DNA of 64,000 bases from Pogona vitticeps. Lineage: Eukaryota > Chordata > Lepidosauria > Squamata > Agamidae. The DNA is taken from assembly GCF_051106095.1 (NCBI RefSeq), contig NC_135785.1, positions 100,226,501-100,290,500 of the forward strand, written 5' to 3'. Made by a program: the position numbers and the translations under genes. A model generated the notes under the pieces. The model saw nothing but the letters and a program-made list of their open reading frames with translations. It had not been told where the DNA came from and searched no databases. This document shows positions 56,701 through 62,989 of the stretch, one piece after another (position 1 is the stretch's first letter; every line of letters starts with the position of its first letter).

Positions 56701-58721
56701 TATGAGAGTGGTTCTTAAGTCAAAATGTTCTTAACTCAAGCCGTTCTTAAGTCAAGACCCCACTGTATTTCTCAAACTGATACATGCTTGCTTTTTTTGA
56801 CAGTGTTGTTTGTATGCTGTGTATTGTTAAATTGTACACCATTATTGTAATTGTGCTTTTATGTTTTCTGTTTTCATATGTCACCTGTAGAGATCAATAC
56901 CCTTGAAGACAGCCTAAACATCCTTTACATAAATGAAATGTGCCGTGTATAACCGCAACAATTCCTTTTTCTAAATCAAGAGGGAGAGTGGTCTTCATAT
57001 AATGATTGTGTCCTAGACTCAGGCTTTATAAAATAGCCTCTTTGTAATGACTGCTTTACATAGCTACTACAGGGGAACTGACATAGAAGTTATCTCCATT
57101 CCCTGGAAAATTTGCTTCAAGGATATGTCTGCAGAGGAGTGTGTTCTTAGATCCTGGCCTACAGATGGAAAGCATTGTTTCATTCTTACCAAAGTACAAG
57201 CTTACTTCCCTTTTGGAAGCACTTTAAGATCTTGTTTTCTTGCATAGAAGTCAGACAGCAATGAGAGACATGAGGTTTTCAGCATCTTTTATATGAATTG
57301 TTGACCTTTCAAATTTATTGAAAGCTGCCTGAAGTATTGTGGGTGGGAAGGGAGGTATAGCTTTTAAAATTTAGAACAAACCTAAAGGTTACCCAAGCAG
57401 TCAATTTCTGGCAACCTATTGGTTACTGATGCAACTTGTACTGTACTTGAAGACAGTATGACAAAATAAAACTGATTTTTTTTAACTAGGGCAGTTTACT
57501 AGGAAACAGCCTGCTAGTATTTAAAGTGTTTAACAGATTGCAGTATATCTAATCTCCAGTATTTGTGCTGACTTAATGCCCCAAGTGGGTCACAGTTACT
57601 GGTGGCATGTCATCCCTTATCAGATTCTCTGAATGACAGAATCTCTACTGCAGCTCTTATTTGGGTCTTATGGCAGGCTGGAAATAAAGTTAATCTCGAT
57701 TAATTAGCAACATGTAGACTTTAGTTGCTTTTCCTTTTGTGGCGAGACAACTATATTTGGAAATAAAATTTAAAAATGTGCGAACAATCTATATCAAATA
57801 GTCTAAGAAGACACGCTTTTTCCCCCTGATCAGAATATATATTTTTTATAACTTTTCATTGGTTCTCCTGCATGACAGTACTTTTCTTTTAAGGTAGTTT
57901 TGGCTTTACTGAATAAAACCGGTTAGACTGGTTCCTTCTCTAAGAAGTAGGATTTACAAATGCAGTTAACAAATGCACTGGGGCTTGGCAACTGAAGGTC
58001 AAAATAATCTGAACAGAGATGTTTTATTCATATGTTGGAACAACAACATTATTGTCATGGAGTCTAAAAGGGAAATAGCATCTGTACATAACAATGAGCA
58101 GTCTTTTACAACAGAGATGTTTTGGCTCATAAACTTGGGCCTGGGGCTGCTTAGCACCAGATATGTGAATTGGTTAGGTCATCTGCTGCTCCATCCAGGT
58201 CTGAAAGGCATACTCGTTCACACATGTGCTTCCTATTTCTTTAAACTTTTATGTATAGTAAAATAAAATTGGATGACCAGTCTGCTTACTTTCACAAGGT
58301 ACTCTAACATAATTTTAAAATGTGCATTGAAATACTATTCTTGTCTTTGCTGAATGCATAGAATATTTGGGAACTAAGGTGTGAATACATAAAAGTCAAC
58401 ATTTCCTTCAAGTATTTTCAGGGGGAGTTTTCACAAGACCAATTTATATAATCTAAATTGTTAAAATAAGAGTCTCTGGCCAGCGGTTTGGTAACGGGTG
58501 ATCTTTTGAATAAATTAAGATGGCCTGCTTCAAAGGTGCTTCTTGTTTATAACGGAAACTATATAGCTTTTTGGTGCTGTTTTTTCCCTATTCTCTTTTT
58601 TTTATTATTCTTTCTCCCCCATCTTTCTCTGCACAGGGTGGGTACTCTGCTCCTTCCTTCTCTCCCTGGCAGGGCTCCTTCCAGGGCATCCCTCGGACTG
58701 TTCCACCGCAACGCAGACAGA
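21444..58721 (+). CDS. CCSER2: CCSER2, coiled-coil serine-rich protein 2 (last exon outside window)
   Basis: CCSER2 (FAM190B; Gcap14 in mouse) is a microtubule-associated, probable bundling protein of vertebrates. The coding sequence is spliced from nine coding exons: 21444-22857, 24259-24458, 36378-36468, 38822-38978, 42705-42894, 47641-47724, 50238-50324, 51704-51802 and 58637-58721. These total 2407 bases, 802 codons plus one base. All junctions keep frame. A serine-rich N-terminal half (1-471) is followed by a conserved acidic centre (472-568). A short variable region follows, then coiled-coil segments (656-684 and 713-741) and a conserved tail, GGYSAPSFSPWQGSFQG (775-791). From my memory of the human protein (834 residues) about 30 C-terminal residues are missing; they should be encoded beyond base 64000. 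The family match is strong along the whole length; the function is from knowledge of the family. Confidence 0.93.
22858..24258 (+). other. CCSER2: CCSER2 intron 2
   Basis: A 1.4 kb intron. It contains a truncated CAGTGGTGCC element (23298-23396) followed by a pyrimidine tract (23396-23450). The stretches 22858-23297 and 23450-24240 show no other recognisable feature. Confidence 0.75.
23298..23396. mobile_element. Tigger-like element, CAGTGGTGCC family, truncated copy 4
   Basis: Only the left end is present: CAGTGGTGCCTCGC after TA, then about 85 bases of the family's subterminal sequence (TAGCGATGTTAATTGG, CCCATAGGAATGCATT). The element stops abruptly at a C/T-rich microsatellite (23390-23450). 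No right terminus. Confidence 0.8.
24259..24458 (+). CDS. CCSER2: CCSER2 exon 3: codons 472-538
   Basis: The acceptor is TGTTGCAG at 24251-24258; an AG two bases later would put the reading into a stop, so 24259 is the start. Together with the carried G the exon gives 67 codons, EDNSESAKHPARSN.. through YESSEMNSI. The block DYRAGSSFELSPSDSSDG and the following MWDEEGLEPIGNVHP are near identical to mammalian CCSER2. The donor ATA|GTAAGT is in phase 0. Confidence 0.95.
25576..26004. mobile_element. Tigger-like DNA transposon, CAGTGGTGCC family, copy 5
   Basis: A 429-base element with ends CAGTGGTGCCCCGC and CGGGGCACCACTG, flanked by TA. The interior contains CGCATTAAATCCCATTTAATGCG, a short palindrome, and the family motifs GATCAGCTG and GGCCATTTT. 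It resembles the copies at 34241 and 43335. Non-coding. Confidence 0.9.
26226..27008. mobile_element. hAT-like element, CAGTGGTTCCCAAAC ends
   Basis: The left end CAGTGGTTCCCAAACTTTTT pairs with a right end AGTTTGGGAACTACTG. Length 783 bases. No convincing eight-base duplication is visible (ACATAGCA versus ATGTACCC). The interior holds a LINE/SINE tail fragment followed by an (AATG)n/(AATA)n microsatellite. No transposase frame, so it is non-autonomous or a remnant. Confidence 0.65.
26450..26588 (+). repeat. Retroposon tail plus (AATG)n(AATA)n microsatellite
   Basis: CTAGAGTGGTCGCAAGACC..GGCGGCATATAA (26464-26500) is a common squamate LINE/SINE 3' tail. It is followed by about ten AATG units (26503-26543) and about eleven AATA units. 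The simple repeat probably grew from the retroposon tail. It lies inside the hAT-like element. Confidence 0.75.
28945..29395 (+). mobile_element. LINE-like 3' end with TCTTATG tail
   Basis: The 3' end carries CATTTCGTTGCACCC and GCAATGACAAATAAA, followed by about three and a half copies of TCTTATG (29368-29393). A terminal AATAAA-like box with a short tandem tail is typical of some non-LTR elements. I could not fit it to a named clade, and the 5' boundary is a guess. Confidence 0.5.
29492..29733 (+). repeat. Long direct repeat, left copy, flanking an L1 fragment
   Basis: About 240 bases that recur in the same orientation at 31714-31956. Shared blocks include ATTTCTCATTTCCATATATT, GGAGACAAAAACTCCAG and TTGCAAAACC. 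I estimate about 89 percent identity by eye. The L1 fragment occupies the space between the copies. Confidence 0.8.
29735..31713 (-). mobile_element. L1 LINE fragment (ORF2 C-terminal region and 3' UTR)
   Basis: The minus strand at 30630-30349 reads ..ENIYKMFYRWYMTPKIVKHLY.., the conserved C-terminal motif of L1 ORF2. Further 3' (30150-30040) it reads AARILYAKNWKKSEIPKQEE, also L1-like. The left side ends in an A/T-rich tail near 29735-29765 as expected for the 3' end, so the element is 5'-truncated. It is interrupted by a hAT-like element at 30713-30943. Frame breaks show it is inactive. Confidence 0.85.
30713..30943. mobile_element. hAT-like non-autonomous element, CAGAGGTCCC ends, copy 2
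   Basis: The left end CAGAGGTCCCCAACCTTTTT pairs with the right end GGGGTTGGGGACCCC. The flanks CTCTAGAC (30705-30712) and ATCTAGAC (30944-30951) match at seven of eight bases. The interior holds GC-rich hairpin-prone sequence around GGCATGTCGCACTTGCGACA. It is inserted in the L1 fragment. Confidence 0.8.
31714..31956 (+). repeat. Long direct repeat, right copy, flanking an L1 fragment
   Basis: Right partner of 29492-29733 and in the same orientation, differing by scattered substitutions and a three-base gap. It starts beside the L1's 5'-truncation point. It is followed by a C/A-rich stretch (31960-32010). Confidence 0.8.
32671..32760 (+). repeat. (CT)n(GT)n compound microsatellite
   Basis: About 14 CT units, ten GT units and further CT/CA runs. 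A pure dinucleotide tract of this size should be highly polymorphic. Confidence 0.95.
33711..33956. mobile_element. Unclassified inverted-repeat element
   Basis: The left arm contains TGCCAAGCC, GTCTGCAG and GGCCATTAAAGCA. The right arm carries the inverse: TGCTTTAATGGCC, CTGCAGA and CCTTGGCA. Arms of about 45 bases surround a core of about 155 bases. No target duplication is obvious and no family is recognised. It could be an old MITE. Confidence 0.5.
34241..34668 (+). mobile_element. Tigger-like DNA transposon, CAGTGGTGCC family, copy 6
   Basis: A 428-base element with ends CAGTGGTGCCTCGC and GAGGCACCACTG, TA-flanked. Internal blocks GGATCTTCGCTGGACGGTGA and CAAGCCCCTAGGAACGCATT occur in opposite orientation in the copy at 43335-43766. 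It contains the family motifs CAAAATGGCCAC and GCTGATCGG. Non-coding. Confidence 0.9.
36378..36468 (+). CDS. CCSER2: CCSER2 exon 4: codons 539-568
   Basis: The acceptor is CTTGTAG at 36371-36377 after a T tract. The 91-base exon encodes DILNNLDSCDLEDDD.. through ..EDTPCDN and the first base of codon 569. The acidic CDLEDDDLMLDVDLPED segment is a hallmark of the family. The donor ATG|GTTAGT is slightly non-consensus. A strong hairpin begins 44 bases into the intron. Confidence 0.94.
36512..36583. repeat. Near-perfect 33-bp-stem hairpin just downstream of exon 4
   Basis: Arms 36512-36544 and 36551-36583 are complementary over 33 bases with one mismatch (tolerated as G-U in RNA on the + strand). 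A six-base loop, TGTTCT, separates them. It lies 44 bases beyond the exon 4 splice donor. The size is within the miRNA-precursor range, but the stem is straighter than usual. It may also be a small foldback transposon; no flanking duplication was seen. Confidence 0.9.
36825..37175 (+). mobile_element. L2-group LINE 3' fragment
   Basis: Starts with an RT C-terminal stretch (reading ..LWNALLQEDR.. near 36855-36885 and LSFRKQANAFLFRRAF near 36897-36945). It is followed by an AT-rich 3' UTR and an AATAAATAATAAAA tail near 37158-37175. Confidence 0.75.
38822..38978 (+). CDS. CCSER2: CCSER2 exon 5: codons 569-620 and part of 621
   Basis: The acceptor is TCTGTGTAG at 38813-38821. The 157-base exon encodes VDCENMNHYERPDRNIRQQK through ..CARSRNDLN and two bases of the next codon. 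The RPDRN.RQ..EG.WK..PQRW pattern matches mammalian CCSER2; the following His-rich stretch (HYHLGH) is shorter than I recall in mammals. The donor CAG|GTAAGC is strong. Confidence 0.93.
39898..40124. mobile_element. Palindromic AT-rich element (probable MITE)
   Basis: Two arms of about 95 bases (39900-39995 and 40021-40118) are inverted copies of one another with moderate divergence. Shared blocks are GCTAATTAATG, GTGTAATTG and CATTCCTGCTA and their inverses. A spacer of about 25 bases separates them. A related single arm follows at 40245-40360. No terminal duplication is clear; family unknown to me. Confidence 0.65.
40245..40360 (+). repeat. Single-arm relative of the palindromic element
   Basis: Shares TAGCTGCTAATTAATGAGTA and GAATTCCTGTTGT with the left arm at 39900-39995, in the same orientation. 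It suggests a partial duplicate or a second, half-lost insertion. Confidence 0.55.
40505..40640. repeat. CR1-like/SINE remnant
   Basis: Contains GTGGATCATCTAGTCCAGCC, a motif found in CR1-type repeats of sauropsids. It is followed by a segment resembling the reverse of a tRNA-SINE head (TCTGGTTCTGCAGCCAGATA). Both parts are short and decayed. Confidence 0.45.
41253..41855. mobile_element. Tigger-like DNA transposon, CAGTGGTGCC family, copy 7
   Basis: A 603-base element with ends CAGTGGTGCCCCGC and GCGAGGCACCACTG, flanked by TA. The interior is a large imperfect palindrome (arms about 41405-41560 and 41580-41740) carrying paired GGCGGCCATTTTGG / CCAAAATGGCCGCC, GATCAGCTGTTC and GTTTTCGCG motifs. 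Several YY1-like AAAATGGC cores are present. Non-coding. Confidence 0.9.
42705..42894 (+). CDS. CCSER2: CCSER2 exon 6: codons 621-684, first coiled-coil segment
   Basis: The acceptor is ATTACAG at 42698-42704. The 190-base exon encodes RSCNYVDSPPLGHIEGYG.. then the conserved LDEMTLRHMVQDCTAVKTQL and LKMKRILYQ. Residues 656-684 have the leucine/hydrophobic spacing of a coiled coil and are the best-conserved part of the C-terminal half. The donor CAG|GTTAGT is in phase 0. Confidence 0.95.
43335..43766 (-). mobile_element. Tigger-like DNA transposon, CAGTGGTGCC family, copy 8
   Basis: A 432-base element with ends CAGTGGTGCCTCAC and GCGAGGCACCACTG, TA-flanked. The internal blocks AATGCGTTCCTAGGGGCTTG and CACCGTCCAGCGAAGATCC are the inverse of blocks in the copy at 34241-34668, so the two insertions are oppositely oriented. 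Contains GATCAGCTG and GGCCATTTT family motifs. Confidence 0.9.
44522..44825. mobile_element. hAT-like non-autonomous element, CAGGGGTGGG ends
   Basis: The left end CAGGGGTGGGTAATT pairs with the right end TTTGCCCAGGTCTG. The flanks TTGTATAG (44514-44521) and GTGTATAG (44826-44833) match at seven of eight bases. Near the right end GCAGGCCATATGTGGCCC resembles common amniote hAT MITEs. 304 bases, non-coding. Confidence 0.8.
46690..46925 (+). mobile_element. tRNA-derived SINE with L2-type 3' end
   Basis: Same family as 20335-20565. The head has GGATAGCCCAGTGAACTAG as box A region and AGGAATTCAATTCCCC around box B. The middle ACAAGCTGCACAGTCCCAGA is shared. The tail (TGTACTTGGTGGCATATAAT) is decayed. 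Confidence 0.7.
47641..47724 (+). CDS. CCSER2: CCSER2 exon 7: codons 685-712
   Basis: The acceptor is CTCCTTTGCAG ending at 47640. The 84-base exon encodes NDDSVSLHNITFSLPSSPEL and QEPEPIFK. The SLHxIxxSLPSSPE motif is conserved with mammalian CCSER2. Both ends are in phase 0, so skipping it would keep frame. The donor AAG|GTACAG is acceptable. Confidence 0.92.
48667..48706 (+). repeat. (GCTT)n(CT)n microsatellite
   Basis: Six GCTT-type units followed by seven CT units. Confidence 0.9.
49211..49953 (-). mobile_element. Bov-B LINE 3' end, 5'-truncated
   Basis: The minus strand reads Bov-B C-terminal coding sequence: SRDITLPTKVHIVKAMVFPV (near 49690-49630), then RTRWLDGVTEATNMNLTQLW and ALVHGVTKSQT near the 3' end. 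It is cut at 49953 in the segment preceding the RT core. Flanks GAGACCTATTT (49201) and GAGATCTACTT (49954) may be a target duplication with two changes. Frame breaks show it is dead. Confidence 0.9.
50238..50324 (+). CDS. CCSER2: CCSER2 exon 8: codons 713-741, second coiled-coil segment
   Basis: The acceptor is TTTGCCAG ending at 50237. The 87-base exon encodes NEDLLNEITQLKEVLKKKDE and TIKALEHQL. Leucines and isoleucines at heptad spacing make this a clear coiled coil, likely used for self-association. It matches the mammalian NEDLLNEIKQLKDEIKKKDE segment. The donor CTT|GTAAGT is in phase 0; the exon could be skipped in frame. Confidence 0.95.
50325..51703 (+). other. CCSER2: CCSER2 intron 8
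   Basis: A 1.4 kb intron with no repeat I can classify. A decayed hAT-like start (GCAGGCTTCCCTACC) lies at 50349-50363. Confidence 0.7.
51704..51802 (+). CDS. CCSER2: CCSER2 exon 9: codons 742-774
   Basis: The acceptor is TATATGCGTAAAG ending at 51703, with a pyrimidine-rich stretch before it. It is weaker than the others but the only nearby AG that gives phase 0. The 99-base exon encodes SIRCNCNKESKKSEVAVCAY then ADKYTQTSWRKNA. The AYADKYTQT.WR motif is conserved in CCSER2. The cysteine-containing start is divergent and about three residues longer than I recall in mammals. The donor GCT|GTGAGT is strong. Confidence 0.88.
54177..54437. mobile_element. Inverted-repeat DNA transposon, CAGTGGGGTC family, copy 1 (short)
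   Basis: The left end CAGTGGGGTCTTGACTTGAG pairs with GTCAAGGGTCCACTG; TA on both sides. 261 bases. Repeated AAGTCTGTAAGTCAA motifs lie near the right end. It appears to be an internally shortened and older relative of the copies at 55149 and 56253. Confidence 0.85.
55149..55656. mobile_element. Inverted-repeat DNA transposon, CAGTGGGGTC family, copy 2
   Basis: Ends CAGTGGGGTCTTGACTTGAG and AAAGACCCCACTG with TA flanks; 508 bases. Subterminal TTCTCAAGTCAAAAAGTTC and its inverse recur. No transposase. It is about 98 percent identical by eye to 56253-56765 and in the same orientation. Confidence 0.9.
56253..56765. mobile_element. Inverted-repeat DNA transposon, CAGTGGGGTC family, copy 3
   Basis: Ends CAGTGGGGTCTTGACTTGAG and GTCAAGACCCCACTG with TA flanks; 513 bases. 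It differs from copy 2 by roughly ten substitutions and small T-run length changes. The flanking DNA of the two is unrelated, so they look like separate insertions of one young source. Confidence 0.9.
58637..58721 (+). CDS. CCSER2: CCSER2 exon 10: codons 775-802 and first base of 803
   Basis: The acceptor is TTTCTCTGCACAG ending at 58636 after a strong pyrimidine tract. The 85-base exon encodes GGYSAPSFSPWQGSFQGIPR and TVPPQRRQ, near identical to mammalian CCSER2. I place the donor at A|GTGAGT (58722), because the carried A starts the Thr codon that follows RRQ in the mammalian protein. Without splicing the frame stays open to a stop after 58945. The final coding exon is not found downstream in this window. 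Confidence 0.93.
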
Positions 58722-59628
58722 GTGAGTCTGTACTTCTCACTCATATCCCCTCACTGTGCTCCGGTAGCAGTTACCCCTTTGCACGCACTGTCAATTGTGT
58801 AGCATTCTGCTTTTCCAAGCAAAAACATAAGCCATATGCTAGAATGTGGCCTAACGCCAGTGCCTCCCTCCTTTACTTACAATATAACTGCAACTTCCAG
58901 CTTTCTGAAAAACAGTTTCATAATGAAGCCTCAAGACCAGTCTGAAAGCTTTGTTTCATCTGTCCTTCAGCGTTTACCTTGCTTGGTGGGTTTTCTTCCC
59001 CTTTTGTTTTTCTTCCCCCCCTTGGCTTTTCAAAATGTGTGTCTGTCATGTTCGTTCATGTTTGGCATGTGCACTTATCCAAATATATTTGCATATTTGT
59101 AGAGATGTGTTGATGCAAGTCACACTTTGACAACAGTATGAGTCATATTCTCATTGGAAAATGAGATTTTTCTTTTAATCTGTGTGTCTTTTCTCAGCAG
59201 TCTCTTAATCAGCAGTGTGCCTACAAATATTTGTAACAAACTAAGGAAGAGGTGGCTTCTCCAGCAGTGCATGATACATTAACATTATTTATTAACTAGC
59301 AATTGCTTGTACTAAAATTGGTATTTTTATATTGTTGTTTATTATAACAATAGCAAATACAATTTTTTGCTGATTTGTACTGTACTGAAATAGAGAGTAG
59401 AAAGCGAATATATCTTGTTATGTTGTGAATCACCAGGTTAAACTATTTTAAGGGAATTGAAATGAAAGACTGATTATTCATGTTCAAAATATAAACCTAA
59501 GTAATTAAACATCCAGAAAGCCAATGTATAAAAAACAATATATCCCAATAAATGCTTTAAAAGAGATCTTTTTAAGTTGTGGCATAGAGATTTGTGGTGT
59601 AGAAATTGACATCCTTGATTTCACCGTA

Positions 59629-60202
59629 CAGTGGTGCCTCACACAACAGGCGCCTCGTAGAGCGATGAATCCGCTCTACGAGGCCGGTTTTGCAATCGCA
59701 AATAAGATCGCAAAACGATGCCCGCATAGGGCGAAAATCGCAGAGCGAAGGTCGGTAAGCGGTTCGCTTACCGACTTTCGCTTTGTGACCCACGGATCAG
59801 CTGGTCGGCGGGTCCAAAATGGCCACCAGAACAGCCGAAATGGCCGTGCGCAGCGTTTTCGCGCCCTCGGTAAACGAGGGGAGCGCGCGAAAACACTGTG
59901 TGCGGCTATTTTGGCTGTTCCGGTGGCCATTTTGGACCCGCCGATCAGCTGATCCGCAGTCTCGCTGCGGCCGAAATGGCTGCGCACAGCGTTTTTGCGC
60001 CCTCCCCTCGCTTACCGAGAGCGCGAAAATGGCTGCCGGACCCGGAAAAGCATCGATTTATGGTGAGTTTTTGACCATTTGGAATGCATCAAACGCTGTT
60101 TAATGCGTTCCAATGGCTTTTTTTTTTGATCCATACAGTGATGCTTTCACACAGCGAGGGTTAATCCGGAACAGATTAACCTCGCTGTGCGAGACACCAC
60201 TG
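59629..60202. mobile_element. Tigger-like DNA transposon, CAGTGGTGCC family, copy 9
   Basis: A 574-base element with ends CAGTGGTGCCTCAC and GCGAGACACCACTG, flanked by TA. The interior is a long imperfect palindrome with CCAAAATGGCCACC / GGTGGCCATTTTGG, GTTTTCGCGCCCTC and GATCAGCTG motifs, as in copy 7. Non-coding. Confidence 0.9.
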
Positions 60203-60535
60203 TATTGTCTCCTATAGAATAAATTCAGTATACACAAAGATTAGGATCTTCATCAAAGTTCTCAAAATTATAACGAAATGCTGTATTTATTTTCTACTCC
60301 ACTGTTTTCCATCCTTAACTAACTATATAGAAGGGGTTGCTAAGGTTATTGTGGGGAGGGAGTTGTCTTAATATAACTTACGTAGTTGAAGAGTAAGTTA
60401 GGTTTTATATATGATCTGCTGTTCACTGAGTAATAAAGGCTGAATACATACTGACCAATATTTTGCAAATGTAGATAGACATCTTGATTTATTCCCAGTC
60501 AGCCTTCACTGTGATCCACATCATTTGTCCATGTA

Positions 60536-60823
60536 CCATGTTTGCCCAAAAATAAGACAGGGTCTTGTATTAATTTTTGCTCCAAAAATGCATTAGGGCT
60601 TATTTTCAGGGCTGTTTTACTTTTTTCATGTACAACAATTTACATTTATTCAAATACAGTCAGGTCTTCTTCTTCTGGTTGCTGCACAATGCTGCACGAT
60701 GGTGGAGAGCAGGGTTTCACTTAACTGGGGCTTATTTTTGGGGTAAGGCTTATATTACAAGCATCCTGAAAAATCATACTAGGGCTTATTTTCAGGTTAG
60801 GTCTTATTTTCAGGGAAACAAGG
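60536..60823. mobile_element. MITE, CCSTGTTTYCC-end family, copy 3
   Basis: The left end CCATGTTTGCCCAAAAATAA and the right end CAGGGAAACAAGG are flanked by TA. The element is inverted relative to 4336-4619 and 5142-5404: the AAGACAGGGTCTT side comes first and CTAGGGCTTATTTTCAGG last. Length 288. Confidence 0.8.
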
Positions 60824-61349
60824 TATATGCATATGCACAGTTTACGTACATGCAAGTACAAACATAAAGATTTAACTTAAACAGAGGAAAAGCTGTAACT
60901 GTGTTCTGCAGTGTAGAATTGGAATTGATAAACCAGCACAAGTTGCTTTGGGGTTTGGATCTGACCATGTAGTAGCTTCTCGTGTGTTTGGGGGTAAGGC
61001 TGCAAGAGGAAAAGGTGTCCCATCATTCACATATTTGTCCCCAAGAATCAAGCGAAAGGCTTGTAGATTCTACTGCCAAAACAACTAAGGACTTGCAGCA
61101 AGAGGATTTTAGAAGCAGGCAAAGTGGAGCTCCAAGTCTTTCAGGATATTTTCAGTAGTGCTTGAAGAACAGGCTTGTGCTTTAGCTGTGGGGCTGGAAG
61201 GAATATGATTGGTTTATAACTGTAAGATGTAAATTGAAAAGTTTCCTTTTTTCAAAGGGAAATGCTTGTAGCATTCTAGAAGGCCATATTATATTTTCGT
61301 TGAGTGTTGGGTATGGCAGTATTAAATTTTGCATTTAACTAAAACTGTA

Positions 61350-61685
61350 TAGGGACTTGGTGGCGCTGTGGGTTAAACCGCGGAAGCCTTTGTGCTGCAA
61401 GATCAGAAGACCAGCAGTCGTAAGATCGAATCCATGTGACCGAGTGAGCTCCCATCGCTTGTCCCGGCTCCTGCCAATCTAGCAGTTTGAAAGCATGCAA
61501 ATGCAAGTAGATAAATAGGTACCACCATAGTGGGAAGGTAACGGCGTTCTGTGTCTAGTCACACTGGCCACGTGACCACAGAAACTGTCTATGGACAAAC
61601 GCTGGCTCTACGGCTTGGAAACGGGAAGGAGCACCGCCCCCTAGATTCGGACACAACTGGACTAAATGTCAAGGGTACCCTTTAC
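61350..61685 (+). mobile_element. Sauria SINE, full length
   Basis: A tRNA-derived SINE of 336 bases. Box A region TGGCGCTGTGGGTTAAACC; box B region AAGATCGAATCC; conserved body blocks GAAAGCATGCAAATGCAAGT and GGAAGGTAACGGCGTTC; Bov-B-like 3' end AATGTCAAGGGTACCCTTTAC. A perfect 11-base target duplication, CTAAAACTGTA, lies at 61339-61349 and 61686-61696. The family is known from squamates and depends on Bov-B for mobility, which fits the Bov-B copies here. Confidence 0.96.
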
Positions 61686-62748
61686 CTAAAACTGTAGTGA
61701 AATGGCAAACGAAGAGATGAAGTTAAAACAACAGTCAGTCAAGTACATTTTCTAAACTATACTGAGCTGGAAGTCTCCAGTTACTCTGTTCCTTTTACAT
61801 CAGGGCCAGGTTAGTTCTGGACAAGCACATTGAAAAATGTGTGCCCCCAGTGAGAAGTTGCCACTCTGCTGGTGGATGTTCTTGGCATGTTTTCACTTAT
61901 ACAGTTATACATCCATGTGCACTTGTGTACAAACCTTTTAAAAGGGAGAACCATGCCTGTGTGCTTCAGAATTGGAAATTGTGGCTGAAAAATCTGTTGT
62001 GTAGCTTTGTGTGCAAAATTGCGATGACATCAGCATTAGCAACAAATTGCCACTGATAGTAAACTTCCTTGGGGTTTTTGCGTCCACATGTCTCTGTTAC
62101 TTTGTGTGAAAATTGCATGCCCCCTGAAATTGGGGGCATCAGCAGAAATTTGCATTTTATCACTGATGATTTGCCACTGGTGATGACATTATCACAGTTG
62201 TACACATGAAGCTGCTCCAAACAATTTCAGGCAATGACGACTGAGAAAAATTGAGACTAGATAATTAGCAATTATACTGCGTTACACTAAACTACTTTAG
62301 ACTTTACTAGATGTCAGCTTAGTTAAATATGTAGAACATTTTATATGGGATAATAATTGACTTAGACTTTTAAATTTGGACTATGCAAGAGAAAATTGAA
62401 GGATACATGCATGTGTGCACATACGACATTTCTATATCATTTTTTATTCCAAAAATGTCAAAGCATTTTATGGTATTGTACATTGGAACATGCAGAATAT
62501 AGTAAGATCAAGAAATAAAACCGTCTAATTGAGTTAAAACAATAGAACAGTAATACCTTTCATTAAAATTAGTGGAATCACTACTATTATTGCATTGTTT
62601 AATAATCGGGAAATTCCTTAGTTTAACAAGTCTTCAATTGGTGAAAGCAGCACCCTTCACTAAGACCTGCCTGATCTCATTGTGAAGAGTGTGTACTTGC
62701 TTTTTCAGTCTGCATGACACTGATGATGTGATGTTTGGAATCAAGATA

Positions 62749-62989
62749 CAGTAGGACACACCCGTATCCACAGGATCATTATCGGCTGATTCATTTATCT
62801 GCTGCCTGAAAATATTAAATGAAAAAACTCAGAAATACAAGTTTATATGTATTTCTCGGGTGTATTTACCAGAACTGGCCACTAGAGGAGATGAGAGACC
62901 ATGCAGTGTATAGTGCTCGATACTTGTGTGTTTTTTGGCATCCATGGAGGGGTCTTGGAACCAACTTCCCACGGGTGGTTGTCCTACTG
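62749..62989. mobile_element. Tigger/MER2-like MITE
   Basis: The left end CAGTAGGACACACCCGTATC pairs with GGGTGGTTGTCCTACTG; TA on both sides. The subterminal GGCATCCATGGAGGGGTCTTG followed by GAACCAACTTCCC resembles mammalian MER2/Tigger ends. 241 bases, non-coding. Confidence 0.8.

Larger units (their letters stand above)
51803..58636 (+). other. CCSER2: CCSER2 intron 9
   Basis: A 6.8 kb intron. It contains the three CAGTGGGGTC elements. A LINE tail remnant lies at 52137-52190 (TTTATATGCCGCCC), and an amniote repeat remnant at 55915-55985 (CTCACTGGGACTTACTTGCG). Other stretches (51810-52130, 52200-54170, 54440-55145, 55990-56250 and 56770-58620) are AT-rich and show no exon or RNA gene. 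Confidence 0.7.

Noticed and set aside
59160-59290. TTTTCTCAG acceptor-like site near 59197 as the last CCSER2 exon
   Set aside because: Joined to the phase-1 donor at 58721, both possible AGs reach a stop within three codons and do not give the expected tail.
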